Origin: Trema orientale
Lineage: Eukaryota > Streptophyta > Magnoliopsida > Rosales > Cannabaceae
DNA length: 64,000 nucleotides
Direction of reading: 5' to 3'
Assembly: GCA_002914845.1 (NCBI GenBank)
Contig: JXTC01000495.1
Location: forward strand, 1 to 64,000
The translations under genes and the position numbers were made by a program. The notes beneath the pieces are model-generated. The model saw nothing but the letters and a program-made list of their open reading frames with translations. It searched no databases and was not told the origin of the DNA. This document shows positions 1-10,264 of this stretch, piece after piece. How positions within the stretch are numbered: position 1 is the stretch's first letter; each line of letters starts with the position of its first letter.

Positions 1-1290
1 ATAATATGGGAGTCAATGAAGGAATGTCACGTGGCAAAACCTACAAAACAAATATGATTAAATATAATTTTGACCATACCATACACTTCTACACTAGGGT
101 AGACACTCTATCTACCATGGTCGATGTGCACAGACTATGCTGTCTACTATTGTCTAACCCTGTCTAGCTCAAATTAAGTACTCATTTTTATAGGCTGAAA
201 AGAATGGTTAAGCTCAACTATGATAGAAAGAGCATAGAATGTAATCAAGCAATACAGTTAACCAAACCAGCCATATCAACAGATTATTTAGCAAACTCAC
301 ATGTCATTTACTAAGCTAGACATGCTGTCTAGTGTGTTCAACTTGAACAGACAGTGATTGACCATACTAGACAGTGTGTCTAGCACAGTCTACACAACCG
401 ATATGCACACACCAACTATATCAAGACATTACTTATCCAATAAGAACTATCATACCATACAATTTCTTTCAATTATCAACATATCTTAATGAAATATAAA
501 CTTACCATATGATACTAGAATAAGATAGACACGATGTCTAACTTTGTCGACCTAAATATAAACTTACCATATGATACTAGACAAAGATAGACATGATGTC
601 TAACTTGGTCGACCTAACAAGACAATAATAGACCTTGCTAGACAGGGTGTCTAGCCTAATGTAGCTCAAAATACATAGCATAGTTGACCACCACAACAAT
701 GCTAGACATCTTGTCTAGCAATTTTTCCAGAAATTTTGACAGAGTCTCCTCTATTTTTATCACTTCTCTCAACAACCATTTAACCACCAAGCCAAACATT
801 TCAGCAAATTATTTAGCAAAGTCACATGTCATTTACTAAGCTAGATATGCTGTCTAGCGTGGCCAAGTTGAGCAGAAAGTGCTCGCCCATACTAGAAAGT
901 GTGTCTATCACAGTTTAAGTCAAAATACAAAACTCATTTTCATTTAACAATGAATATGCAAATACCAACTATATCAAGACATTATTCAGCAAAGCTAATA
1001 TCAAAATCATTCAATCAAATATATACTTATCATATGCCACTAGACTAAGATAAACAGGATGTCTAGCATGGTCGATCTTAATAGATAAGGCTTACCCATA
1101 CTAGACAGTGTGTCTATCTCCGAATACAACATAATAGCATTGTTGAACACCAGAATACGAAAATCTCGACTATCCTAGACACTTTGTCGATCTAATTTTC
1201 TAACAATTTTTAATAATTTTCCTTTATTTTTATGATTTCCCTCCAAAAGCATTCAACAACCAATATTCACACAACAACCATACCAATAAC
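1..1290. repeat. Degenerate tandem repeats with a palindromic 17-mer
   Basis: The stretch repeats itself with a long period of about 525 bp: 285-410 matches 810-930, and 1030-1120 is a third, weaker match. A 60-bp direct repeat occurs at about 493-552 and 553-612. Embedded in it is the dyad CTAGACANNNTGTCTAG, exact or nearly so at 316-332, 367-383, 638-654, 702-718 and 841-857, with decayed forms at 1101-1117 and near 1175. It would lie in the first intron of the gene whose exon is at 1356-1745. Confidence 0.75.
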
Positions 1291-1355
1291 CCCTAAATGA
1301 TCGAGCCAAACAAAAATATCAAATTTCTTGAAAATATTCTATTAAGTATACTCAC

Positions 1356-1745
1356 CGGTGGCCCACGATGCATAAGAGGGGGATCTGTTTCTGCCACCGG
1401 AGATAAATCAGGTTCCTTTACCGGAGACGCATTGAGTTCTTTCACTGGACTTATATCAACTGGTATCTTCTCGGATGTTTTCCTCTCCTCCGGTAACTCA
1501 TCGGATGCGGGTTTTGGAGATGGCGATCGTGCTTTTTCCGGAGTCCTGGCTATTTCCTCATCCGAATGGGACGGAGCTTTTTCCGGAGTATTCTCTCTTC
1601 CCTCTTTCGCATGAGATGGGGAAGGGGTGTTTACTTCCTTCAACTTTTCAGAATCTCGCTGAGATGAGGTCAACTTCCTCCTATGCACATTTTGAACTTT
1701 TTTCCCCTTACTTTTCTTAGGGCTTTTTGTTGATTTTTTCCCCAT
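1356..1745 (-). CDS. First coding exon of a putative transposon gene, Lys/Ser/Pro-rich
   Basis: The exon reads from ATG at 1745 for 130 codons to a strong splice donor (CCG|GTGAGTATAC, intron starting at 1355). The protein begins MGKKSTKSPKKSKGKK, a strongly basic start that could serve as a nuclear localisation signal. It then becomes rich in Ser, Pro, Glu and Lys, with repeats of the types TPEKA and SPVKE. No fold or catalytic motif is visible and the region is probably disordered. The exon lies 300 bp inside a Mutator-like terminus, which suggests a gene carried by that element, but the diagnostic domains (MULE transposase, Ulp1 protease) would lie left of the window. It could also be a host gene with a repeat-filled first intron. 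The open frame to 1293 simply reads into the intron. Confidence 0.45.
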
Positions 1746-2048
1746 TTTCGTTCAGATTTGTAGAGGACAGTTCGGGTGGGTGCCGACTGCACTGGAGCCG
1801 ATGGGTGCCGACTACACTGGGTGCCGGCTGCAATCTGAGAAGAAGAAGAAGAAGGGTGAGCTTTGTCGTTTTTAGTTCCTTTTTATTTTCTTTTTTTTTA
1901 TAATTTAACTATACCATTTTTTTTATAAGGGCCTATATGTCATTTTACACTGACTTTATTTAAAATAGGTTATTCTAACTAACAAAATTTAAATGAGGTG
2001 TATTTCTCAAAAGCAACTATCAAGAAGGGGTATTTTACCCAATTCCCC

Positions 2049-2816
2049 AAGTTATTTAGGTAAAGATTTTGTTGAAATAGATAGTACTTTAACTATAACT
2101 AACTAGTTTTGTTTTTTGTTTTTTGTTTTTTTCCTTTTTTATATTTTGAATTTTTTTTAAGAGATTAAAATCCTTATTTTAAGTAATGTGGCTTTGTTAA
2201 TTAATATATATCATTGTTTAAATGTTGTAGTTGAGAATTGTGTTCATCATTGCTACTAATTTGGAGATACTAGTTTGGAGATACATACAAGTTTTTGAAA
2301 CTTTAGAAGGTAATTGTTATGAAATTTTGTTTTTATGGGAATTATGTATATATATATTTTGTTTGTATGTTACTTGTAATATTTCTCAAAATTAATTTTA
2401 GATGATAGATGGTTGCTTCATTATTTTATAAATTTTTTCAGTTATATGTTGAAGATTGTTGTTGATCAATAGTTGAACCAAGAATCTTATAATCACTTGA
2501 GGTACGTTTCAAAACACAATTTTCTTAAACTAAAAACAATATATATATATATATATATATATGTATTTATGTGAAGCTTTGGAGAATCTGATGTAGAGGA
2601 GAATAGGTTTTGGAAAATTGTGTGCTGTGGTGATATAAGGATGATTGGATTGTGTGTGATATACTTTATTGATGTTGATATTGTTTTGAGTGTTAATTTG
2701 TGTTATCGAAATTTCGTATGGTTTATATAAATAGGGGAGACTTTGCCCAAATTTTTTTCACTTTTTAATATTATTACGATTTATAATATATATTGTTTTT
2801 TTTGCATTTGATTAGA
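2049..2816 (+). other. AT-rich leader of the CACTA element
   Basis: This stretch has long T runs, a (TA)n tract near 2541-2562 and no protein-coding signal. The part from about 2230 on resembles the untranslated leader that precedes TNP2 in CACTA elements. No CACTA terminus matching the right end at 5981 was found, so the left boundary is lost or eroded. Confidence 0.35.
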
Positions 2817-3486
2817 ATGGATAGAAAGTGGATCTCGGCAGATAGATTATCAATTGAATATAAGAATGAGGTTCAGAACTTTCTGGACTTTGTTATGGAG
2901 AATGTCAAAGATCATAATGCCATTATGTGCCCTTGCTATAAATGTAGAAATTTGTACAAGTTGAATATTAAGAAGTTAAAAGAACATTTATTTTTTAATG
3001 GATTTAATAAAAGTTATAAGCAATGGATTTGGCATGGTGAAGAGGTACAAAATAGCTCGTTTTTGGGAGAAAAAAGTGTTAGAGAGGAAGATGACTTAGA
3101 TTTTGAGGAGGATCTGTTTGAAATGATTGATAATGCACAATATGAAGCAAACTTAGATCCTATAAAGTTTAAGGAACTACTTAATGATGCTGAAAAACCG
3201 ATTTATCCGGGTTGTACAAGATTCACAAAGCTATCTGTTCTACTTAGATTGTATCATTTGAAAGCAAGGCTTGGATGGAGTAATAAAAGTTTTTCAGATT
3301 TGCTATCTTTACTAGAGGAGGTGTTGCCAAAGGATAATGAGATGCCACAGTCATTTTATGAGGCCAAAAAAACTTTATGTTCATTAGGTATACAATATCA
3401 GAAAATTCACGCTTGCCCAAATGATTATATATTATATCGCAAAAAGTTGAAGGATGCAATTTCTTGTCTACTATGTAGAGGGTCAT
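2817..3486 (+). pseudogene. CACTA transposase TNP2, N-terminal part
   Basis: From ATG at 2817 the frame encodes the transposase-associated domain typical of plant CACTA proteins: MDRKWIS, an FLDF segment, then CPCYKCRN (zinc-ligand cysteines), LKEHLFFNGF and WIWHGEE. A linker rich in Asp and Glu follows, then the start of the TNP2 domain: YPGCTRFTKLSVLLRLYHLK, the WSNKSFSDLL block and HACPNDYILYRKKL. The frame ends in ISCLLC, where family members continue into a cysteine pair (CPVC-like). Just there the coding sequence is interrupted by a gypsy fragment, and about 50 residues of the family sequence are not found on either side of it. TNP2 cuts and joins CACTA ends in the nucleus; this copy is dead. 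Confidence 0.9.
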
Positions 3487-3487
3487 G

Positions 3488-4433
3488 ATGGCAGCATAAA
3501 AAGAATTCTGAAGAATGATGAGAACATGGCATGCATGAAAACATGGAATGCGGATTCAATTCAAGTTCCAATTGGACCGGTTACAAGAGTTCGAGCTAAA
3601 AGATTCAAGGAGTCTCTAAATGGGCTGATTCAAAGCATTTGGACTGAGATAAATTCTTGGAGGCCCAAGGATAATGTTATACATGGTCCACAAGGTTGGA
3701 TTTCCATTATTTAAGCTTTAGAATAATCTAGAAAAGGCTCTAGAAAAGGACCAGCTCAAGGATGCGTGAATAGTATCTTAATTTGGGTTACTTACCCGTT
3801 TCTGACTCATCAAAGAGAATGGGTAGCCGAAGTTTAGCTAAATTACCTTTCTTATTTATTTATTATAAGTTTTATTTCTGAGTTGTAAGGCTTGCATGCC
3901 AATTTAGATACTTTCTTTTTTTATTGTGAGTTAGGTGCGTTTTAGGGTAACTGTAGGAAATCAATTTTCAGAATTCAAATTAGGATTATTTTAGTTTCCT
4001 TTTCTTATTTTGGGAAGTTTTTTAGGGGATTTCTAGCAGCCAATTTCGTGGCTTAAGGCTTATATAATGTACATTTTTCATTCATTAATAGAAGATTATA
4101 ATTCATCAAAAATTGAGAGCAATTTCTCTTTGGTTCTTTGAGAACTTATTCGAACTTATCAGATTTCTCTGTGGCGTTCATCCTCTGACTTATCAATCGA
4201 GTTTTCCATCCTTGATTGTGGCGTCTTCCCTTATACCAAGGTTCACATCTCTTTATAGGTGTTGGGTCGAGGTTTCCCATCCGAATCTGATTGTAGAACG
4301 GTCCTAGGCATCATCCTTGTTTCGGGTTTCGTCACAAGTTGGCGAGGTTTGTATCAGTTAGGGATGGAATCCCTGTAAAAGTATTATAGTATATTCCTCC
4401 TATTCTGCGGTTTATCCGTTTATTCTGAAATCA
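3488..4433 (+). mobile_element. Ty3/gypsy fragment: internal tail plus 3' LTR (fossil)
   Basis: The first 225 bp encode the C-terminal tail seen after the integrase in plant gypsy polyproteins (GPVTRVRAKRFKESLNGLI). The following 700 bp look like a 3' LTR, with a TATATAA box near 4061 and an end in CA at 4432-4433, where the CACTA coding sequence resumes. Only the tail end of the element is present, so it is a broken fossil fragment. It is younger than the CACTA element it lies in. The exact LTR start was not determined. Confidence 0.75.
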
Positions 4434-4434
4434 T

Positions 4435-5778
4435 GAGTATGCTGAAGATTTAACTTGGCATACGAATAAAAGACTAGAAGATGGTAAACTCCGACATCCG
4501 GCTGATTTATCAGCTTGGAAGACAATAAATTACAAATGGCCTGCATTTGGAAATGATCCAAAAAATCTTCGTCTTGGCCTCTCCACAGATGGAATTAATC
4601 CATTCACCTCTCTTAGTAGTAAGTATAGTTGTTAGCCTGTAATGCTTATCATATATAATCTTCCTCCTTAGTTATGTATGAAGAGAAAGTTTACACTTCT
4701 CACAATATTAATATCAGGACCTAGATAACGTGGCAATGAAATTGATATGTACTTAGCCCCATTGAATGATAATTTAAATATTTTATAGAATGATGGTGTT
4801 AAAGCATATGATGCCTATAATGAAGCAGATTTTACTCTTAAGGCTGCGTTATTGTGGATAATCAATGATTTCCCTACATATGGAAATCTATCAGGATTTT
4901 CAGTCAAAGGATATAAAGCTTGCCATGTTTGTGACGAGAATCCAAATTGTCATTTTCTAAGACACGCTAAGAAAATTATTTATATGGGGCACAGGAGGTT
5001 TCTACCTAGGAATCATGTATATAGAACTTGGAAAAAAAGCTTTTAACGGCTCCCAAGAATTTGAGTTGGCACCATAACCCTTGACAGGAGGAGAGATATT
5101 AGAAAATATTTCAAAACTTGAATTTAGACTGGAAAAAGTCAAAATAGCCGCAACCCCAAAAAAAAAAGAAAATGATGTACTCAACTGAAGGTTGTGAAAA
5201 CGCCTAAGAGATGTTGGAAGAAAAAATCAATATTTTTTAAATTAGAATATTGGAAATATTTACTTGTGAGACATAACTTAGATATGATGCATATTGAAAA
5301 GAATGTATGTGATAATATTACTGGCACTTTATTAAATATTCCTAGAAAGAATAAGGACGGGATTGGTGCCCGTATTGACATGGGTATTTGCACAGAATTA
5401 GCTCCAAAGATTAGTGTTTAACGAACATATTTACCACCAGCTTGTTATACACTGAAGAAAGAAGAAAAACGATAATTATGTCAGTCTTTGTTTGAGATGA
5501 AGTTCCCTGATGGCTACTCATCTAATGTAAGATCATTAGTGGATATGGACAATCTGAAACTTATTGGACTTAAATCTCATGATTGTCATACGCTAATGTA
5601 AAATTTGTTGCGTATTGCAATTCGATCAATACTACCGAAAAATATTCGGAATGCGATCACTAGATTATGCTTATTCTTTAATTCTATATGTTGCAATGTG
5701 GTTGATGCATCCAAGTTGGATGAATTACAAAGAGATATTGTCGTTACCTTGTGCATGCTTGAACAATTTTTTCTTTCA
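4435..5778 (+). pseudogene. CACTA transposase TNP2, middle part
   Basis: TNP2 homology resumes after the gypsy fragment with YAEDLTWH, then LRLGLSTDGINPF, MYLAPLNDN, FTLKAALLWIINDFPTYGNL, GYKACHVCDENP (cysteines in family spacing), DMMHIEKNVCDNI, LKLIGLKSHDCH and LDELQRDIVVTLCMLEQFF. These blocks follow the family order. They are spread over at least three reading frames with several in-frame stops, so this is a pseudogene. An internal A/C-rich stretch near 5150-5175 disrupts the frame just before the KTPKRCWKKKSIFF block. Homology ends abruptly at about 5778, losing the C-terminal domains, and passes directly into the element's terminal repeats. Confidence 0.88.
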
Positions 5779-5981
5779 ATATTAGTTTCGTTGTAGGTCT
5801 ACGACGTCGCTTACAAAGTGATGTCGTAGACCTATAACGTCATTTATAAAGTGACGTGATAACCTAATGTTAACTACGGTGGTCACCTGCACGTCGTTTT
5901 GACAGGTGACATTGTATTTAATAGACGATATTGTATTTAATAGACATCAACTAACGTGAAAGGCAGTTTTTTTTAGTAGTG
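5779..5981 (+). repeat. CACTA right subterminal repeats and terminal inverted repeat
   Basis: Short inverted and direct units with the words TACGACGTC, GATGTCGTAG, AACGTCATTTA and AAAGTGACGT lie between the end of TNP2 and the terminus. An internal direct repeat (TGTATTTAATAGAC) occurs at about 5909-5946. The element ends at 5981 in TTTAGTAGTG. In CACTA elements such subterminal units are the binding sites of the second element protein. Confidence 0.8.
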
Positions 5982-6350
5982 CATTGGTCTAGTGTAGAAG
6001 TCAGTGAAATAAAGAAGAATTTTATAAGTACTTTCCGTGGCCATAGAATTTTACTTTCCAATGCCGTGTGGAAAATTGATAAGTTGGGCGCTAGGATTGG
6101 AGAAAAACTAACCACTCAATGAAAAACTAATTATAAAATTTCGCTAGTGATATCGATCATGATACACAGGGCCCATTCATCATTTACTCCGACCGGAACC
6201 CGCCTACTATTTCCGTACTTAGAAGTCAAATATTGCAAATACTTCTGTCCAAGTCTCCCATATTATTTTGTTGAAATAAAATCTTGTGGGGATGAGTGCA
6301 TATACATAAATTTGAAGTCCAACGTAAAAATTGTTAACTTTAAAAAAGTC
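5982..6350. other. Intergenic, upstream of peptide gene A
   Basis: The stretch is AT-rich and contains no coding signal I can support. It lies between the CACTA terminus and the proximal promoter of the gene at 6484, so distal regulatory sequence of that gene may lie here. Confidence 0.5.
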
Positions 6351-6354
6351 AAAT

Positions 6355-6407
6355 TAGGGCCACGAGATACGACTTTGGGTACATCTTTGTGTATATATAA
6401 GACGTCA
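6355..6407 (+). promoter_or_regulatory. Proximal promoter of peptide gene A
   Basis: A block starting GGGCCACGAGATACGACTTT runs into TGTGTATATATAAGACGTCA. It contains a TATA box at 6392-6400 and an ACGTCA word (complement TGACGT, a bZIP/TGA-type core) at 6402-6407. The start codon is 77 bp downstream. The block is conserved in front of paralogue B at 10153-10201, with the same order and spacing, which supports its being functional. Confidence 0.6.
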
Positions 6408-6483
6408 AATAAGAGTTAATTAAGAGTCGTAAATACCACAATATTTGTATTACTTTTCTCTGGTATCATTTTCAAGAAAATAT

Positions 6484-6844
6484 ATGAGTTTCTCTGTTTG
6501 CCTTCGTTTTTTGACGCTCTTTGTCCTCATAGCAGCTGCCATGTTTGCCACGCCACATCATTTGGTCTATGCAGGTATTCATATACATAGAATATATAAT
6601 CTATGTACATACATTATATATACATCTCTTTGTTATTATCAAATTAATTAGTGATTCTGCGACATCATATGTTTTTTTCTTTTTTCTTTTTGGATAAGGA
6701 CATCATATGGTTTTGAACATGCACGTCTTTGCAGATCTGAGGCGTAGTAATAATAGGAAACTTGGAAGAGCGCCATCTGGCCCAGTAAAGCTTTCCTCAC
6801 CAAATCGAGGCGAGCGAAGAGGTTGGATTTGCTGTGACCGCTAA
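6484..6844 (+). CDS. Small secreted peptide precursor A (66 residues, two exons)
   Basis: Exons are 6484-6574 and 6735-6844, with a 160-bp GT-AG intron in phase 1. Residues 1-30 (MSFSVCLRFLTLFVLIAAAM...) form a signal peptide with a hydrophobic core and a likely cleavage site near VYA|D. The short basic remainder contains RKLGRAPSGPV and ends in GWICCDR. Gene B at 10265 has the same exon 1 length (91 bp), intron phase, signal peptide and core. Conservation is highest in the signal peptide and in RKLGRxPxGPV, the pattern of a preproprotein whose short conserved segment is the active peptide. The core faintly resembles CLE (RxxPSGP) and PIP-type (SGP) motifs but lacks NPLHN and SGPxxxGxGH, so I assign no family. 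The tail after the core differs from B. The upstream TATA and ACGTCA elements are shared with B. Confidence 0.65.
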
Positions 6845-7677
6845 CGCATTTTGTCTACATGGAACCGATTGCATATCTATAACAACATAGAGAAAATTAA
6901 ATGCTCGGAATGACCTTATTATTGGTATTTATGTCATTATTCCAGCTACTTGGGTTTTTTCTCTTTTTTCCAATTATTTTCTGTTGTCAATAAAGTTGCA
7001 AGTCAGCAACCTACCTGTGTCTCACTGGACTGTACCGCCATCTAACAGCACTCATAATGATCCAACCGTGATTTCACTCTCTGCAGAGCGACCAAGTTGC
7101 AGGATCGAATGCATATACTTATTTTTGTCAATTTTAATTCTCCTTTGTGCCCCTAAAACGTTTTATTATTACATAAATGCCAGAAATCAAAAAGTAACGT
7201 TTTTTTTTGTCCGATGGAAAAAAGGTAACGTTTTTTATCGTCCTTTTTTTATTTGTTTTTATTACGGTTTTCTCAATAGATATATATATATATATATATA
7301 TTTTTTTTTTGAAAAGCAGATATATTTTATTTTGGGTCCCAAAGTAACGGGGGATTATAAAAGCAACCCTTACATCAATAAAATTACTACAAGGGACAAT
7401 TTAAATGATAAGAAAGCTTTGTGCACACCATGATGTCGGTTTTTTTTAATTTATTTTAAAATCATTCTCATTATTTGACTTTAAAAAAAAAAAAAGATTC
7501 ATGCCTTATTATTGTATCACTTTCTGTTTGTCTTTCTCCTTTCCCTCGTAAGTCACATCTCTTTGTTCTCCATTTTCTCTCTTTGATTTTTTTTTTTCAG
7601 TTACTCGATCTGTTTGACCCTAGCAGGGCTTTCTATTTAGTTTAGATTTGTATTTTGTTTTGATGTGTATATATAAA
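6845..7677. other. Intergenic after peptide gene A
   Basis: This is AT-rich sequence with long T runs and a (TA)n tract at about 7280-7300. A 149-codon open frame at 6984-7433 has the composition of translated AT-rich DNA and is not accepted as a gene. The first few hundred bases are presumably the 3' UTR and terminator of gene A; no polyadenylation site was identified with confidence. Confidence 0.5.
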
Positions 7678-7937
7678 GGTTGCCAATCCAGTAGTACTTT
7701 TTTTTTAATCTATGTATAAGTATTTTTTTTAATCTATATAGATTTTTTTTTAGCCGTTAGATCATCATTTAATGGTGATCCAACGACTATAATGATGTAC
7801 ATAAAAAGACGTGCATTATTAATGTTATTTCTCTCTTACTTTTTAATATAAAAAAATATGCATGATAAATTTTAATTGGCTAAAACGATACCTATATATA
7901 AATAATAATAATAAAAACACCTACTGGATTCGTGCCC
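7678..7937 (-). mobile_element. Mutator-type MITE, family A, copy 1
   Basis: The 260-bp element begins GGTTGCCAATCCAGTAG and ends CTACTGGATTCGTGCCC, imperfect terminal inverted repeats. The flanks ATATATAAA and ATAAATAAA form a 9-bp target duplication with one mismatch. Its interior, read on the minus strand, matches the copy at 59758-59985, including the block with GCACGTCTTTT and the ends with AATCCAGTAGG. It encodes nothing and must be moved by a transposase supplied elsewhere. Confidence 0.8.
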
Positions 7938-8707
7938 ATAAATAAAATATACAAATTATATTTTGCTTCAACCACAAGAAGAAAATTAACCCCCAAAAAA
8001 AAAAATTCACCGTCAAATAGAATTAAATCAAAACCTTTTATATTATCTCTCTTCTTTTAAAACTCGTCTATATATTTACTAAAAATCCAATTAAATCATA
8101 GATATATTTACTCTAGCATAATCCAAATAAATATTAAACAAAAGAAAAAGGAAAAAAAATAGAAAAGTGAGAAAAAAATTTGCAGTGGGCGCAAAAGTCA
8201 GTTTCGTGTTTGGAATTGAGTTTGCTGTTGTAGGATAATAAGGTGTACTTAGTGTTGAGAGTTTATGATAAAAACAAGTTCTTTAAATAAAGGTAAGTTT
8301 GTAATTAAAAATCACATTTTCAGAACAAATGGTGCCTTTATAACATAAGGGGTTGCAAATATAACCTCCCCAAAGTAATCCATATCTAATTTTTTTTGTA
8401 ACTTACTCACGTAACCCTCTTCATTACCAGCTATGTGTTTCTATTGTGTTTCTATCTTTTATCATTTATTATTGTTATTTTTTCTTTCAATTTTTTCGCC
8501 TTGGAATATTTTGCTCTGAAGAATTTGATTTTTTTTGGGGGGAAGGTTTATGCTCTTATTAACTCATATAGATTAATTTAGAAATTGAAGATATTTTCCT
8601 CAATAAATGTATTAATTGTCTGTGGCTTTATACTTGTATAATTCAATAGAATCAATAGTAAAACAAATTACTATATAGTATATTGTTAACTCAAAATAAA
8701 GAAATAA
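7938..8707. other. Intergenic, nothing recognised
   Basis: The stretch is AT-rich with A and T runs and holds no coding or RNA gene signal. Confidence 0.5.
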
Positions 8708-8873
8708 GAAAAATACTAGGGACACACAAAACATACACATAATAGAGTGTCATTAATTTTAACTATCCATAATTTTGAAATAGGGCTCACCAGGCCTATG
8801 AGTGGCTAAAACAAATATCATATAATTGTATGAATGTTTTGTGTTTATATTTTGAGTGTCTCTAACATTATTC
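8708..8873. mobile_element. Mutator-type MITE (166 bp)
   Basis: The ends GAAAAATACTAGGGACAC and GTGTCTCTAACATTATTC are inverted repeats of each other with a few mismatches. The element is flanked by a perfect 9-bp direct repeat, AAGAAATAA, at 8699-8707 and 8874-8882. The interior is non-coding. Confidence 0.85.
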
Positions 8874-8882
8874 AAGAAATAA

Positions 8883-10110
8883 TGTCTCTTTTACTTTTTC
8901 ATTCATAAATGCAGATAAAAATTACTTAAAACAACTGTTGCGAAATTAATATCTCATTTCAATTATTAAATGGTTGGTTAATTCTTATTAGAGAATTTTA
9001 TAAGAATCAAATATAGATACAAAATGGATACATTTTTTGGTAAAGAGAAACATTAGTGTGCATAACGAAATATATATTCCCATTAAGTAAAAGATATCAA
9101 CTCTTATCAGATATTAACATTTATATTTTTTTATATGTAAGATAAGGATGGTCTAGTGCCATCCCTTATTTTCTTACATACTTTTGGGATTTTAAGTTAA
9201 AAATTAGTTAGCCTTGAAAAATTGAATTAGCGAAAATATCTTCAAATAAATTATTTGACATATTTTGTTTCGCTTTTAAATTTGATTTTTGGTTTCTCAA
9301 AAGCAGGTTTTGAGCTTGTTTGAGTGAAATATCAAAAGATATTCAAATTTTTGGCCTCTAAAAACTCTTTCAAAATAAGCCAAACTCACATGACTTCTCT
9401 AAAAAGAGTTTGAAAAAATATATATACATATATATTATACATAGATTTTTTTAATGGAAATTTATAATAAGAATTCTAATGAATGACAAAAAAAGTACTC
9501 TTTACTGCATATATATTTAAGCTTAATGAATTTTAAACTTACATAGAATTTTTTTTAAAAAAATAATAATCATCCAAATAGTATATTAAAAGCTATGTTT
9601 ACTGCATAAAAACAGAAGTAAAAGCTTATCCGAAATATGTTCACTATGATCAATCATTTCTACCAGAAAAATAAAAGATAAAAAATTCCCTGAAATCTCA
9701 GTCGAAAGAAGTTTCGACACAAGTCGACTTATACATGAGTTGACGTGCATATGTTTGTTTCCTTGGTCAAGCATGAAATTGGAAAATCAGCTGAGAAAGC
9801 ACTAACTTGCATAGTCAATCAAACAAAAAAGAAGAGAACTTTCCAAGTCTCCTCGAGCTAGCCAAAGACTTTCTTTCACTTTCCCTTGCCGTATGAAGAG
9901 GGAGTCCACACCTAATTAATGATCTGGAGCACTAGCAAGAAATATTGCAGTGCTGGTGATCTCGTTCATAATAGGGCCCAGAAACAGAATGCACATATTC
10001 CTTTATTTTCCTGGAAAAAAAAAAAAAAAGGGAAGAAACAAGCGGTATTCTAAATTAAACCTGTCATCTATACTTTAAAACTTTCCAAGAAAAGTTAGAC
10101 TAGCGCGTAG
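8883..10110. other. Intergenic between the two peptide genes
   Basis: This is AT-rich sequence without an acceptable coding region. The part from about 9580 to 10110 is less AT-rich and may hold distal regulatory sequence of gene B, but no specific element is recognised. Confidence 0.45.
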
Positions 10111-10201
10111 GGCCTTTAGATATGACTTTGGATACACGTTTGCGTAATCGTTGGGCCTTGAGATATATGACTTCATATTTGTGTATATATATAATACGTC
10201 A
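10110..10201 (+). promoter_or_regulatory. Proximal promoter of peptide gene B, with module in duplicate
   Basis: Two tandem versions of the gene A promoter block are seen: GGGCCTTTAGATATGACTTT (from about 10110) and GGGCCTTGAGATATATGACT (from about 10154). The second runs into TGTGTATATATATAATACGTCA, with a TATA box at 10183-10194 and an ACGTCA word at 10196-10201. The start codon is 64 bp further on. Gene A has a single copy of the block. Confidence 0.6.
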
Positions 10202-10264
10202 ACGATAGAGAGTTACAGTCATTACCAGAATCAAATGTGATGTAATACTTGCAAGAACAAAGAA

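Larger units (their letters stand above)
1..2048 (-). mobile_element. Mutator-like (MULE) element, right end only
   Basis: The right end at about 2048 carries GGGGAATTGGGTAAAATACC (read on the minus strand) followed by an AT-rich leader with tracts resembling ends of plant Mutator-like elements (inference from general resemblance). A coding exon starts 300 bp inside on the minus strand and is followed by a clean splice donor, so the element's gene runs leftward out of the window. The left end, the transposase and the target duplication are not visible, so the class call is tentative. Confidence 0.4.
2817..5981 (+). mobile_element. CACTA (En/Spm) DNA transposon, decayed
   Basis: The element has TNP2 coding fragments in order along the plus strand and a right terminus ending in TTTTTTTTAGTAGTG at 5981, whose complement begins CACTACTAAAAAAAACTGCC. 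The 200 bp before the terminus are subterminal repeats with ACGTC/GACGT words. The C-terminal part of TNP2 and any TNPA gene are missing, so it cannot be autonomous. A gypsy fragment (3488-4433) sits inside the TNP2 gene. The start given is the TNP2 start codon, since the true left end was not recognised. Confidence 0.85.

Noticed and set aside
316-857. CRISPR-like array of palindromic repeats
   Set aside because: The repeats are short and irregularly spaced, the sequence is plainly plant nuclear DNA, and no cas genes are present.
1297-1614. Plus-strand frame of 105 codons
   Set aside because: It is the antisense shadow of the Lys/Ser-rich exon at 1356-1745, which has the better start and a proper splice donor.
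6984-7433. 149-codon open frame downstream of peptide gene A
   Set aside because: Its second half is translated poly-T and (TA)n sequence, with runs of Ile, Tyr and Phe. It has no domain or supporting splice context, and its start follows A's 3' region.
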